A DNA stretch of 35,769 nucleotides, taken from positions 1 to 35,769 of the IMG/VR virus record IMGVR_UViG_3300042375_000231, one strand, 5' to 3'. The notes below the pieces were generated by a model. It worked only from the letters and a program-made list of their open reading frames with translations. It was not told the DNA's origin and searched no databases. Below, piece by piece: positions 1-10,266 of this stretch; position 1 is the stretch's first letter, and every line of letters begins with the position of its first letter. This stretch comes from a virus. The position numbers and the translations under genes are program-made.

Positions 1-3000
1 ATTAATTGTATTGAGTTCCATAAAATATTATTTGGTGATCCATATCAATTTAAAATTAAAGATGGTATATTAGATGAGACTAAACGTATTAAATCTTTCT
101 TATCTCCAAGAGGAACTACATTTGATAGTCCTGAATATAATGCATTTTTAAATGATCAAAATAATGTTAATGGTATAGAATTAACTCCAGAGGATTATGG
201 ATACCATGAGAACAAAGAGTATGCTACTACAGTAACATTAAAAGATGTTGAGCTTGATACAAACAACTATACAGGAGTTAATGAAGCAGATGCATTCTCA
301 TATATATCAGATGTAGCATATAGAGAGACTAAGAGTAAAAATGGACAATGGTCAGAGAATGCTGAAGCTTGGCATCAATATGAAATGGCTTTAACAAGAA
401 AGCTATTATCTGATAAAGGAGTTTACAAATACACTAACAAACAATTGAAAGCTGCTGATGAACAAATATTATCAGAAGAACAAGTTGAGTATGTAATTGA
501 TATTACTAAACCAATTATGTCTGGTTCTCAATTCAATGAGAATGAGATAAAACTTGTACTAGATAAGACATCTCAAATGCCTTTATATTATAGTGCAGTG
601 GCAGGAACTAATCTTGAAAAACTGTATATCAAAATGTTCAATGAGAAGATTGACTACGCTATTATGGAAAGTGGTAGAAAAGTTGGTATTGAAAAAGCAC
701 ACAGTCTTTATAATCCTGATGGAACATTTAATGAATCTCCATTTTCTGGAGATACTAAAGTGTTAGTACCATGGAGTATTAATGGTATTCAAGTTCAAAC
801 TGCATATGAAGGTGGAACAGAACAAACTAGAGGTTCTCAACCTACTAAGATTGTTACACTTGATATGTTTGATAATGGAGAAGAAGTTGTTGAAGGAGCA
901 AGAGATGCTTTTGATACTTATAACCAAGCTCTTAAAGATCTTGATGACAATGCATATACAGAACTTCTTTCTAAATTTGGTGTAGAAGATCTTGGTGTAG
1001 GTGAATTTGAATTAGTAGATCCATTTGTAATAGCAAAAACACTTGAAGGTGAAATGTTTAGAAGAGAACTTTCAAACAATGCTAAAGACACTATTCAGTT
1101 AGATGAGAATGGTCAACAAAGAATTCCATACGAAGCTTCTCCTGCATACAAACAAGTTAAAGATATTGTATACTCAATGATTAACAAAGCGTTAGTTTCT
1201 CCTAAAATGAATGGAGGAGGATATACACAAGCTGCTGTTACAGGATGGGAGAATGCTGAACAAGGAAGAGGTGTTGCTATTAAAGAAAAAGATGGATATA
1301 GAAAGTTATCTATAAAAGAATACAATGAACTACCAGCAAATCAGAAAAGTAAAGTGGTTCTTACAAGTGACAGACTTCATTTCCCTACACAAAATGATCC
1401 TTACATGGAAGTATTACTTCCTAACTGGATGAAGAAATCACTTAAAGGTAAATTTAAAAACGATGCTGATCTTATTAGAGAACTAAACAAACCTGAGAAT
1501 CAAGGAATTTTAAGAGGTATTGCTTTCCGTATACCTGCTCAAGCTATGTCTTCTATGGCTGCTATTAGAGTGGCAGCATTCTTACCAGACTACATGGGTA
1601 AAACTGTTGTTGTTCCTTCAGAGATTACATCTCAAGCTGGATCAGATTTTGATATTGATAAATTAAACATGTATCTTAAGTCTGTATATGTAGATGAGAA
1701 TGGAAAACTTCATGCAGTTGATTACAAAGGATCTGAGAAAGCTACAAAAGAATTCTATGGTGGAGTGTATGATAGTACAATCAAAAAGAATATTGAAAGC
1801 ATATCAAATAATAATGAATTCAGAGATCAACTTCTTGATGTACTAAGTGCATTTGAAGAAACAGACACTGTAGTATCTAAAGAACAAAGAGTCTTTTATA
1901 AATTAAATCAAGATGTTATTGATGAAATAGTTTCTCAAGCTGATGCTGAAGAGATGTTACCTTCACAATACATGACTAGTCAAATAGAATCTCTTTCTAA
2001 AAAGACAGAAAGACTTAATGCTAACTTATTAAATACAGAATTAAGAGATAAGTATGTTAAGACTATGTACAAGAAAGCTCTTGAGAATAGATACTTTGAT
2101 GCATTCGAAAAACTATTAACTCTACCTGGTAACTATCAAAACTTAATCACTCCTATTGGAGATGCTGGATTAAAAGATATATCTGATGAGTTAGATAAAA
2201 TACGAGGTAATGATGAAACAAAAATTAAAAATAGAATCATCAATAGAAATTATCGAACAAGATTAAGAAATGCATTCCTTACTGGTAAGAGATGGATTGG
2301 TATTGCTGCTGTAAATATTACAGGACATGCTCTTGCACAAAGAATAAAACTAGTAATGGATATTGATGCTGTAGCAAATAAACTAACTGCTGATGAATTA
2401 TCAATATTAGGAGATCGTATAGTTAATCTTCCACATAATGAAATTGATGGTAAGGTTTCTCTTTCTGGAACTAATACAGCTGTAGCAAATGCTAAGGGAA
2501 TATTTGAAAAGATATCTAATAGACTTTCTGGATATGCAACATCTGTTGTGGATATTGCAAAAGATCCATACATCATGAAGATTATTAAATCTGATGCTGC
2601 TATTGGAACATTCATGTTCTTAGAAAGAATTGGTGTTGGTCAAAACACAGTGTGGTTTATGAACCAACCGATCATTTCTGAATACTTAAGTATGCTTGAA
2701 AGTAAAGGAACTAAGTTCTTATATAATCCAAAAAATGTAAATGCTATACGAGCTAAGTTTGGTCTTAATAAATTAGGAGCTAAAGGTACAGAAAATGAAA
2801 CTTTCAATGTAGATAGTTTAAAAGCTAACATTAAAACTTATTCTGATAATAAGAATAAGATGTTAAGTAAACAACAGAATGATGAGCAAGGAGCAATACT
2901 TAAAGACTTCTTGAAGTATGCTAAGATGGCTGAGTATAGTTTCAAGTTTACACAAGCTACAAACTATGATACAACTAAGTTTAAAAACTCTGATACATTC

Positions 3001-4875
3001 CATAGAAAATCAACTAAGACAGATATTGCAAGAGATATAAACATGTTCTCTTCTGTAGATAATTTATTAGATTCAAGTTCATTAGGTAATCAAAAGAGAT
3101 TAATCAATCTTGGAATGAAAGCTGTTGGTGCATTCATTAAACTTGAACAAGAACAATTTACAGATATCACTAACAAAGTGTTAGATTCATTTGAGAGACA
3201 AGAGTTCATGAGTGATGATGACTTCTCTAAGATTGCTAGTAAAGCTAAAGCATCATTCCTTGATTTTGTTGTACAAACTAAATCTGGAATTAATGCAGAG
3301 ATATTAAAACTAACAACAGGAGAAAATTCTATTGCTGAGCAATTAGCAAAAGCTAAGTTACAATATCCTAACATGAAGTTGTTACAAGATCTTGTTCCTG
3401 AATCATCTAAAAAGATTGATGGTGCACAAACTATAAAACTTAAAGTGAACTTGAAAGAAGCATATGATGAAAACTTATATGTAGAGATGATGAGAGAGTT
3501 AAGAGAGCTGGATCCTCAATTGTATAATAACATTGTTAAGGTGGCTATTTTACAAGGAACATATCAATCTCCTGTATCTATTAATAACATTGTTCCTTTA
3601 GAAGATTATTCTAAAGAGATCAAACCTGTAATAGATTCATTAATTGATAATGCTGATACTGAGTATTTTGCTAATGGAGGAATGTTCCAAAAGAACAATT
3701 GGAAAGATGATCAGATAGTTCCTACCATCACTCCTAGATTCCAATTTCAAAGAGACGCAGAGTTTGAAGAGATTGAAAATATCATTGGAGAAGATCCTTA
3801 TGGTAATGATGTATATCAATATGAAGTGGAAGGATTCGAAACTCAATTTGATGATGCTGAAAACAAAAGATTGGTATTAACATTGAGTCCTAGATATGAT
3901 GGTAACAATGGTGCCAATAGTGATTTTGTTAAAGTGCCTAGAGTGTTTGTAAACAACAGAGGTCAGAATGTAGATATTTTATCTGGGAAAACTATTAGCC
4001 CACAAGCTATGAAAGCTATGAGAATGGCTGGTAATACATCTCTAACAGATTACTATGGATACCAAAAAGTAAAATACTCAAATGGTGAAACTGTAAGAAA
4101 CCATGAAGGTAGATATGTATACAAACTAGTTAACTTACTTGGTGATGGTAATTTAGTTTCTGAATACTATTTAGATGGAAGACCTTCTGTTCTTAATAAT
4201 GGTACAATAAAACTTGATCAAGAGATTCCTAATGCAACAATTATTGAATATTTTGGTGGTGATATTGCACAAGAAGTTGTATCTTTACCAACAGAAACAT
4301 CTGTACAAGAAGAAGTTGTTCCTGAAATAGAGTACACTGAAGAAGAACAATTACAATTTGAAATAAATGACATTGCACAAAGAATAGAAGAGTTAAGATA
4401 TGTGCAAGAAGATCTTGATGTTACTAATACAGAAACAATTGTATTAAACAGCTTACCTAAAATAACTCCAGAGTCTGCTAGAAAAGAAACTGGTATGAAA
4501 ACTGGAGATGATAAAGATATTAAATACACTTTATTAAGTCGTAGTGGTGTAAGTGTAGATCAAGCTGCTCATGATATATGGGAAAGCAATTTTGGAATTG
4601 ATTCTGATATTACCACTCAAGAGGTAAGAACTATTATTATTGATATACTATCTTCAGGAAGTAAAGTAAATTATAAATCTCAGATTGGAACATCTTCTGA
4701 AATAACTAACTTAAAAGAAAAGTTAAGAGATTTAAAAAATGAACTTTCTGAATTAAACAAAGGTAAACCTAGAGTAAGAACAGTTAAACCTATACCAGGA
4801 CAATTAGATTTATTTGAACAAGAAGATGAATCTTGGAAAGAAGAAGATAACAATGATTCTTGTGTACCATTTTAA
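1..4875 (+). CDS. Giant RNA-polymerase-like phage protein, 5' end outside window
   Basis: The frame is open from the first base, so the gene begins upstream of the window; the ATG at 385 is internal. 1624 residues are visible. The key signature is GSDFDIDKLNMY with the DFDID aspartates at visible residues 549, 551 and 553 (bases 1645-1659). It is preceded by a RIPAQAMSSMAAIRV segment and VVPS. This parallels the beta-prime double-psi barrel of RNA polymerases (R-x-P ... NADFDGD-x-M), where the aspartates bind catalytic Mg. A DxDxD variant is known in crAss-like phage virion RNA polymerases. The acidic C-terminal tail carries QLDLF (residues 1601-1605), a consensus sliding-clamp-binding peptide. 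The next giant gene starts 10 nt downstream, as expected for paired cargo genes. The RNA polymerase assignment rests on the motif and its flanks; injection with the DNA is inferred from the family. Confidence 0.72.
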   Translation: MNCIEFHKILFGDPYQFKIKDGILDETKRIKSFLSPRGTTFDSPEYNAFLNDQNNVNGIELTPEDYGYHENKEYATTVTLKDVELDTNNYTGVNEADAFSYISDVAYRETKSKNGQWSENAEAWHQYEMALTRKLLSDKGVYKYTNKQLKAADEQILSEEQVEYVIDITKPIMSGSQFNENEIKLVLDKTSQMPLYYSAVAGTNLEKLYIKMFNEKIDYAIMESGRKVGIEKAHSLYNPDGTFNESPFSGDTKVLVPWSINGIQVQTAYEGGTEQTRGSQPTKIVTLDMFDNGEEVVEGARDAFDTYNQALKDLDDNAYTELLSKFGVEDLGVGEFELVDPFVIAKTLEGEMFRRELSNNAKDTIQLDENGQQRIPYEASPAYKQVKDIVYSMINKALVSPKMNGGGYTQAAVTGWENAEQGRGVAIKEKDGYRKLSIKEYNELPANQKSKVVLTSDRLHFPTQNDPYMEVLLPNWMKKSLKGKFKNDADLIRELNKPENQGILRGIAFRIPAQAMSSMAAIRVAAFLPDYMGKTVVVPSEITSQAGSDFDIDKLNMYLKSVYVDENGKLHAVDYKGSEKATKEFYGGVYDSTIKKNIESISNNNEFRDQLLDVLSAFEETDTVVSKEQRVFYKLNQDVIDEIVSQADAEEMLPSQYMTSQIESLSKKTERLNANLLNTELRDKYVKTMYKKALENRYFDAFEKLLTLPGNYQNLITPIGDAGLKDISDELDKIRGNDETKIKNRIINRNYRTRLRNAFLTGKRWIGIAAVNITGHALAQRIKLVMDIDAVANKLTADELSILGDRIVNLPHNEIDGKVSLSGTNTAVANAKGIFEKISNRLSGYATSVVDIAKDPYIMKIIKSDAAIGTFMFLERIGVGQNTVWFMNQPIISEYLSMLESKGTKFLYNPKNVNAIRAKFGLNKLGAKGTENETFNVDSLKANIKTYSDNKNKMLSKQQNDEQGAILKDFLKYAKMAEYSFKFTQATNYDTTKFKNSDTFHRKSTKTDIARDINMFSSVDNLLDSSSLGNQKRLINLGMKAVGAFIKLEQEQFTDITNKVLDSFERQEFMSDDDFSKIASKAKASFLDFVVQTKSGINAEILKLTTGENSIAEQLAKAKLQYPNMKLLQDLVPESSKKIDGAQTIKLKVNLKEAYDENLYVEMMRELRELDPQLYNNIVKVAILQGTYQSPVSINNIVPLEDYSKEIKPVIDSLIDNADTEYFANGGMFQKNNWKDDQIVPTITPRFQFQRDAEFEEIENIIGEDPYGNDVYQYEVEGFETQFDDAENKRLVLTLSPRYDGNNGANSDFVKVPRVFVNNRGQNVDILSGKTISPQAMKAMRMAGNTSLTDYYGYQKVKYSNGETVRNHEGRYVYKLVNLLGDGNLVSEYYLDGRPSVLNNGTIKLDQEIPNATIIEYFGGDIAQEVVSLPTETSVQEEVVPEIEYTEEEQLQFEINDIAQRIEELRYVQEDLDVTNTETIVLNSLPKITPESARKETGMKTGDDKDIKYTLLSRSGVSVDQAAHDIWESNFGIDSDITTQEVRTIIIDILSSGSKVNYKSQIGTSSEITNLKEKLRDLKNELSELNKGKPRVRTVKPIPGQLDLFEQEDESWKEEDNNDSCVPF

Positions 4876-4885
4876 TAAATAAACC

Positions 4886-7800
4886 ATGGCAAATTGCAAC
4901 GATAAGAAAAAGTTTAAAACATCAGAGGCCTCAACTAAAGCTTGGTTAAGGACTAATGGTATTATTGATGAGTTTCTTAAAATACTTGATTACAATAAAT
5001 TCGTAAAAAGCAATAGAGAATTATCTGATATTGCCAAAGAGAAATATGGAACTGAAGGTAGATTGTTTTATGAAGAGGATGGTAAAGCTGTTCCTAATAA
5101 AACAGCATTCAAACAAATAGATAATGCTAAAGGAGTGTTCTATCAATTGAATGAAGGACCTATTCCTTCTACTGCTTCTCCTAAAACATTAGCAATGGTT
5201 AATGATTTTCTTACACGTATTGGTGTAGATGTTAAATCATTAAAGAATGTTGTTGTTGATGGTATAAAACAAGATGCTGCTGGTGTTGCATTACTTACAC
5301 AAAAACTTATTGAAGTGGTAGAAGGTAAAGAAGCACAAGCTCTTCCTGAAGAAGCTATGCACTTTGCTGTTGCAATCATTAAACAAACTAATCCAGCTTT
5401 GTATAAGAAGTTGATGAGTGAGATTAATAATTATGCTGTGTTAAATGAAGTGTTTGCTACTTATGGTCAAAACCCTATGTATCAAATAGATGGAAGACCT
5501 AATGTAGTAATGCTTAAAGAAGAAGCTATTGCTAAGGTGTTAGCTGAGACAATCATTAATAACAATGAAGGATCTTTAGAAAGACCAGAGAATATTGCTA
5601 AAGTGCAGAACTGGTGGGATCAAATGGTTCAATGGTTTAAACAACTATTCACTACATCAGGATTTGATCAATTGTCTATGGACATTCTAACTGGTAAAAT
5701 AATTGGTACTGCAGAAGATATTAATGAAGAAGAAGGTATAGCCTTTCTTCAGTTAGATCCTCAAGAAGCAGTGATGAATAGAATCAAAGAAGTATCTGAT
5801 AGTATAGAGAAACATGATGAGGATGGATATAGAATCAATGGTAAAAAGATTCCTAGAGTTTCTGATTTAGTTGATGCATGGTATGAAAGAACATTCCGTA
5901 ATGGAGATCTAAACAAAACAGAATACCAACAAGCTGCAAATGATTTGAAAGCTGAGAAGGGTACTAAAGGTCATAAAGATCTTGAGTATGCATTCTCTTT
6001 ATATGTAGATGAGAATGGGTATCTAAGAGAGACACCATTAGATGATACTGGATATCAATCTAGAATCAATCCTAATAATAGAGATATGTATGAGACATTA
6101 AGAAACAATCTTAAAGATCGTCTTAATTCTTTTCCTGTAGGAACTAGATTCATGTCTGAAGCTACCATCTACAATCCTAAAGCTAATCGTGCAGGTACTG
6201 TGGATTTCTTAGCTATTACACCAACAGGAGATGTAAACATTCTTGACTGGAAGTTTATGGATCTTGATACAGATAAATACACTGACATTCCTTGGTATAA
6301 GAACACTGCATGGAATTTACAAATGGAGCAATATAGATCTATTCTACAGAACGCTTATGGTGTAAAGCCTGAGAAGTTCAAACAAACAAGAATGATTCCT
6401 ATAAAAGCCTTATATACAAAAGGTAGTGCAAAAGAAAATATTCTTCCAATACTACTTGGTATTAAAATTGGAGATGTTAATGTTAAGAACATTAAAGAGG
6501 ATTACTTACTTCCTGTTCCAATTAAGAATGAGAAAACTGGTAAAAGAAAAATAGATGAATTACTAGGTGAACTTAATAGTCTTTATAAAAAGATTTCTGA
6601 TAAGTCAGTTCCTGAATCTGAGAAATTAAATAAAGATGAATTACTTAATTCATTATTTTATTCTATAAGACAATTACAAGTTAAAGAAAATATTCAACCA
6701 TTAGTTAGACAAGCTCAGTTGTTAAACAAAACTATTGAGAAACTTCTAGCAAGATATGAGGATCAAATTAAAGGTCAAGATGCTAAATCATTTACTGATA
6801 AACAAGTTAGTGACTTTGCTAAAGAGATTACAGATGCACAATTTTCAATTAACATCTATACAGATCTTTATTCAGAAGTTAGAGCATTGTTATCAGATAG
6901 TGCAGAAGATGAAAAACTTAAAAAAGAATTAAGAAAAACATCTGAAGATGCAAAAGATTTAGAAGATGAATTAGAAAGAGTGTTGGAAGAATACGCAGAA
7001 GATATAATTGCTAAGAGAGAAGGAATAGATAATTTCCTTTCTGCAGAAAAAGTAATTAAAGGATTCACTAAGTTATTTGCTTCTACAGCTACATTACAAA
7101 GTAAAGCTGTACAGTTTTTATATAAGAAAGCTAATAGAGCATTTGCTTATTCTGCTCAGGACACATTAGCTGAAAGTAAAACACTTGAGGATTTAAAAGA
7201 AAAGTTTGAAGGGTGGGCTAAGAGAAAAGGATTATCATATAAAAACTATTTTGATATACTTAAGAAGAAAGATTCTAATGAACTTATCGATGAGTATGAC
7301 CCAACGTTCTATACTGAATTAAAAGCTAAGACTAAAGAAGAAATAAAAAACATTTCTGATGATAGAGATAGTTCATGGATAAGAGATAACATAGATGTTT
7401 CAGCTTATAATGAACATTTAAAAGAAAAACTTGCTGAGGAAATAGAAAGGATTAAAAACAAACCTAGACTATTAACATCAGAAGAAGCTGATGCATTAGC
7501 TAACACTGGTAAACTTCCTAATGAAGTGGTAATGGAAATATATAAGGTTAAGAACTTGTATGATACTAGCACCACTACATCTGCAGGATGGTTTATATAT
7601 AATGAAACTAGAAAGTTTCCTAAGAAAGATAAATGGACATCTGAACAATGGAAAGAATTAAACAAACCAGAGAATGCTCCTGCTAAACAATTCTATGATT
7701 ATATTGTTGAGAAGAATAATGAGTATGCTGATCTTGGATATATTAATAAAAGATTTGCTAGAACATTTCTTCCATTTGTAAGAAAGAACTTAGTAGAAAA

Positions 7801-9793
7801 GTTAGTTACTGGAGGTCAAGTTAAACTTGGTCAACAGTTCTTCACTGATATATCTGTAGATGAAGGTGATATAGGATATGGACAATATGATCCTGATACA
7901 GGACAAATTGTAAATAAAATACCTAAGTATTTCACTTCAGCTTTAGAAGAAGAAACATCTACTGATTTATTCAGAACTATGGCTATGTACAATGAAGCTG
8001 CTATTAGATATAAATATCTAACTGAAATAGAAGATCAATTGATAGCTGTTGTTGATGTTGAGAAGAATAAAAAATCTATTGCTACATCTATATTTGGTAA
8101 GACTAGAATAGAAGATGGTGTATTGAAATATACCACTGATAAACATGGACAATATATAAAAGGAGAAAATGCTAACTTAGTTGAGTCTATGATGAAAGCT
8201 ATTATTTATGGACAGAAGTTTGTAGATAATCAAATGTTTGATCAGCTTTTATTTAAGATGGGTAACTGGGGAGAAACATTAAATAAGAAACTTGGTGTGA
8301 ATGTATTCCCAGAAGGATTATCTAATAGACAGTTAAGTGTAAATAAAACTATCAATCAATTAAATAATACATTCCAGATAACAACATTAGGACTTAACCT
8401 TCTTTCTGCCACTTCTAACTTCTTTGGAGGTAATGCTCAATCATTAATTAACTCAGGTAAGTATTTTACTAAGAAAGATTACTTAGCTGCAGAGCTAATG
8501 ATCTTTTCTAAAAAGTTTCTTGGTACAGATCAAAAGAAATTAATTGGTGCATTAGAATACTTCCTACCATTAACAGATAATTATAATAGAGAGATAGCTA
8601 AGAAGCTTTCATTAAATCAATTAACACAAGAGAGCATACAAGATTTCTTAATGATCTTAATGAGAAATACAGACTTAAATGTACAGACAGCAAACTTCTA
8701 CGCTTTCCTTAACAATTCAATTGTACAAGATGGCCAAGTGATAAACGCTAGAGAGTATCTAAGATCTCAACCTGAATACCAAGAAAAATACTCAGGGTCT
8801 GTAGCAGATAGAAAAGCTTTTGAAGAAAGATTTGATGCAGAAGTTAAAAGACTTATTAATGAACAGGGAGTGTTAAAAGTTGGAGAGGTTGTTGATAATA
8901 AGTTTGTAATTCCTGGTGTAGAGCAAAAGTCTGATTCTGTTGTAGAACTTAGAAGAAAGGTACAACAAGTATCTAAAGATGCATTGGGTAACTTATCTGA
9001 AGATGATCTTAGAATGATCAACATGAGTGTCCAAGGAAAATCATTCATGGTGTTTAAGAACTGGATCCCTAGACTTGTAGATGTACGTATGGGTAACTTG
9101 AAATATAATTCTGCTTCTGATGCATATGAATGGGGAAGAACTAGAATGGTATTCAAAGTGTTAACAGATGACTTCAGTCTTACTAATCCTGTTTCAGGAC
9201 TAGGTAAACTATATAATTCATTAAGAGGTACAGAAAAAGGAGTGGAGTATATGAGACAGATGTTTGAGAAAAAGAAAAATGAATATGAGTCTGAAACAGG
9301 TAAGACACTTGAGATGACTGAAACTGAATTCATAGATCTTGCTAGACAAAATATTAAATCTCAAGTGGTGGATGTTGTATTCTTAGCAACAGTGTTTGCA
9401 TTACTTGCAGCATTAAAAGCTAATGAACCAGGTGATGATGAAGATCCACTTGTTAAAAATAGATACAAATTCTATATGAAAGCTGCAGATAAATTCAAAG
9501 GAGAACTTATGTACTTCTATGATCCTACCAGTGGAATAGATCTTATATCACAAGGAGCGTTTCCAGCTGCTGCAGTGATAACTAACTTTGCTAAATTGAT
9601 GACTAACTTCAAAACAGAAATGTTTGCATTAGGTACAGGAGATGAAGAACTAGAAAAGAAGACACAAGTAATTAAATATTTGATGAAAACATTTCCTTTT
9701 ACAAATCAAGTACAAGGATATCTTCCGATGTTCTACCCAGCACTTGCAAAAGATCTTGGAATAAAAGTTCAATCAAATTATGGTATTAGATAG
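4886..9793 (+). CDS. Giant putative virion cargo protein with RecB/Cas4-like nuclease domain
   Basis: This is a 1635-residue protein starting 10 nt after the RNA-polymerase-like gene, with no Shine-Dalgarno sequence. Around residues 425-485 it has the ordered signature of a RecB/Cas4-type PD-(D/E)XK nuclease: an upstream Glu in FMSEATIYNP, AGTVDF with Asp440, LDWK with Asp454 and Lys456, then QMEQY (Gln479-Tyr483), which fits the QxxxY motif of RecB-family nucleases. Long charged, helix-rich stretches follow. One hydrophobic segment at about 1494-1512 could cross a membrane. The N-terminal LPEEAMHF segment looks faintly like a degenerate metallopeptidase motif, but the first His is missing, so I do not call it. 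Size, adjacency and mixed domain content suggest a multidomain protein packaged in the virion and ejected into the host. The nuclease call is good; its target and the cargo role are inference. Confidence 0.62.
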   Translation: MANCNDKKKFKTSEASTKAWLRTNGIIDEFLKILDYNKFVKSNRELSDIAKEKYGTEGRLFYEEDGKAVPNKTAFKQIDNAKGVFYQLNEGPIPSTASPKTLAMVNDFLTRIGVDVKSLKNVVVDGIKQDAAGVALLTQKLIEVVEGKEAQALPEEAMHFAVAIIKQTNPALYKKLMSEINNYAVLNEVFATYGQNPMYQIDGRPNVVMLKEEAIAKVLAETIINNNEGSLERPENIAKVQNWWDQMVQWFKQLFTTSGFDQLSMDILTGKIIGTAEDINEEEGIAFLQLDPQEAVMNRIKEVSDSIEKHDEDGYRINGKKIPRVSDLVDAWYERTFRNGDLNKTEYQQAANDLKAEKGTKGHKDLEYAFSLYVDENGYLRETPLDDTGYQSRINPNNRDMYETLRNNLKDRLNSFPVGTRFMSEATIYNPKANRAGTVDFLAITPTGDVNILDWKFMDLDTDKYTDIPWYKNTAWNLQMEQYRSILQNAYGVKPEKFKQTRMIPIKALYTKGSAKENILPILLGIKIGDVNVKNIKEDYLLPVPIKNEKTGKRKIDELLGELNSLYKKISDKSVPESEKLNKDELLNSLFYSIRQLQVKENIQPLVRQAQLLNKTIEKLLARYEDQIKGQDAKSFTDKQVSDFAKEITDAQFSINIYTDLYSEVRALLSDSAEDEKLKKELRKTSEDAKDLEDELERVLEEYAEDIIAKREGIDNFLSAEKVIKGFTKLFASTATLQSKAVQFLYKKANRAFAYSAQDTLAESKTLEDLKEKFEGWAKRKGLSYKNYFDILKKKDSNELIDEYDPTFYTELKAKTKEEIKNISDDRDSSWIRDNIDVSAYNEHLKEKLAEEIERIKNKPRLLTSEEADALANTGKLPNEVVMEIYKVKNLYDTSTTTSAGWFIYNETRKFPKKDKWTSEQWKELNKPENAPAKQFYDYIVEKNNEYADLGYINKRFARTFLPFVRKNLVEKLVTGGQVKLGQQFFTDISVDEGDIGYGQYDPDTGQIVNKIPKYFTSALEEETSTDLFRTMAMYNEAAIRYKYLTEIEDQLIAVVDVEKNKKSIATSIFGKTRIEDGVLKYTTDKHGQYIKGENANLVESMMKAIIYGQKFVDNQMFDQLLFKMGNWGETLNKKLGVNVFPEGLSNRQLSVNKTINQLNNTFQITTLGLNLLSATSNFFGGNAQSLINSGKYFTKKDYLAAELMIFSKKFLGTDQKKLIGALEYFLPLTDNYNREIAKKLSLNQLTQESIQDFLMILMRNTDLNVQTANFYAFLNNSIVQDGQVINAREYLRSQPEYQEKYSGSVADRKAFEERFDAEVKRLINEQGVLKVGEVVDNKFVIPGVEQKSDSVVELRRKVQQVSKDALGNLSEDDLRMINMSVQGKSFMVFKNWIPRLVDVRMGNLKYNSASDAYEWGRTRMVFKVLTDDFSLTNPVSGLGKLYNSLRGTEKGVEYMRQMFEKKKNEYESETGKTLEMTETEFIDLARQNIKSQVVDVVFLATVFALLAALKANEPGDDEDPLVKNRYKFYMKAADKFKGELMYFYDPTSGIDLISQGAFPAAAVITNFAKLMTNFKTEMFALGTGDEELEKKTQVIKYLMKTFPFTNQVQGYLPMFYPALAKDLGIKVQSNYGIR

Positions 9794-9864
9794 AACGCTA
9801 TATTATACCAGGTATTTAATATCAATACTTTCAAAACATATAATTAATAATTAACTTTGCTCAC

Positions 9865-10254
9865 ATGAGAACAGCTGCAATTTGCCCAACATGTGCTGTG
9901 TATGAGAATGCTAAATGCATTGTATACAATGGCCCTTATTTAACTAATATAAAAGCAAATCCTTTAGAGGATCTTGAATCTATATTGGCTAAAATAAATA
10001 CTAATTTAGTACCATTATCTGGTATAACTGCTCCTAGCACATCTGCTACATATCTAGGACAAACTTATTTAAACACAGCTAAGTCTATGCTGTATTTTGC
10101 TAAAGCTGTAGGTACAGGAGCTGCTGATTGGAGTCTTGTAATTACATCTCCTTTAGTAACTCCTCAGTATGCTAATAATTCAGCTGCTTTATTTGCTGGC
10201 TTAGTTGCTGGTCAGATCTACCGTACAGGAGATCTTCTTAAAATCGTTTACTAA
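9865..10254 (+). CDS. Small tail-fibre-type structural protein
   Basis: 129 residues. The N-terminal 45 residues match the start of the giant fibre encoded next: a Cys-rich lead, C-[IV]-x-Y-x-GP-x-L, then L-E-x-x-L-x-KIN. I read this as a shared virion attachment module. The C-terminal half (YLGQTYLNTAKSMLY, GTGAADW, and the final GLVAGQIYRTGDLLKIVY) resembles the end domains common in short phage fibres. The downstream fibre gene starts 12 nt after the stop. A TAnnTTTG-like element (TAACTTTG, 9852-9859) lies 6 nt before the ATG but has no good upstream partner, so a promoter here is doubtful. It may be a short fibre, an adaptor or a fibre-trimer cap. A structural role is likely; the exact place in the virion is unknown. 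Confidence 0.6.
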   Translation: MRTAAICPTCAVYENAKCIVYNGPYLTNIKANPLEDLESILAKINTNLVPLSGITAPSTSATYLGQTYLNTAKSMLYFAKAVGTGAADWSLVITSPLVTPQYANNSAALFAGLVAGQIYRTGDLLKIVY

Positions 10255-10266
10255 TAATACAATCCA

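Noticed and set aside
5330-5560. Zinc metallopeptidase domain near the N-terminus of the 1635-aa protein
   Set aside because: LPEEAMHF has Glu-Glu-x-x-His but lacks the first His of HExxH and no clear third ligand is seen.
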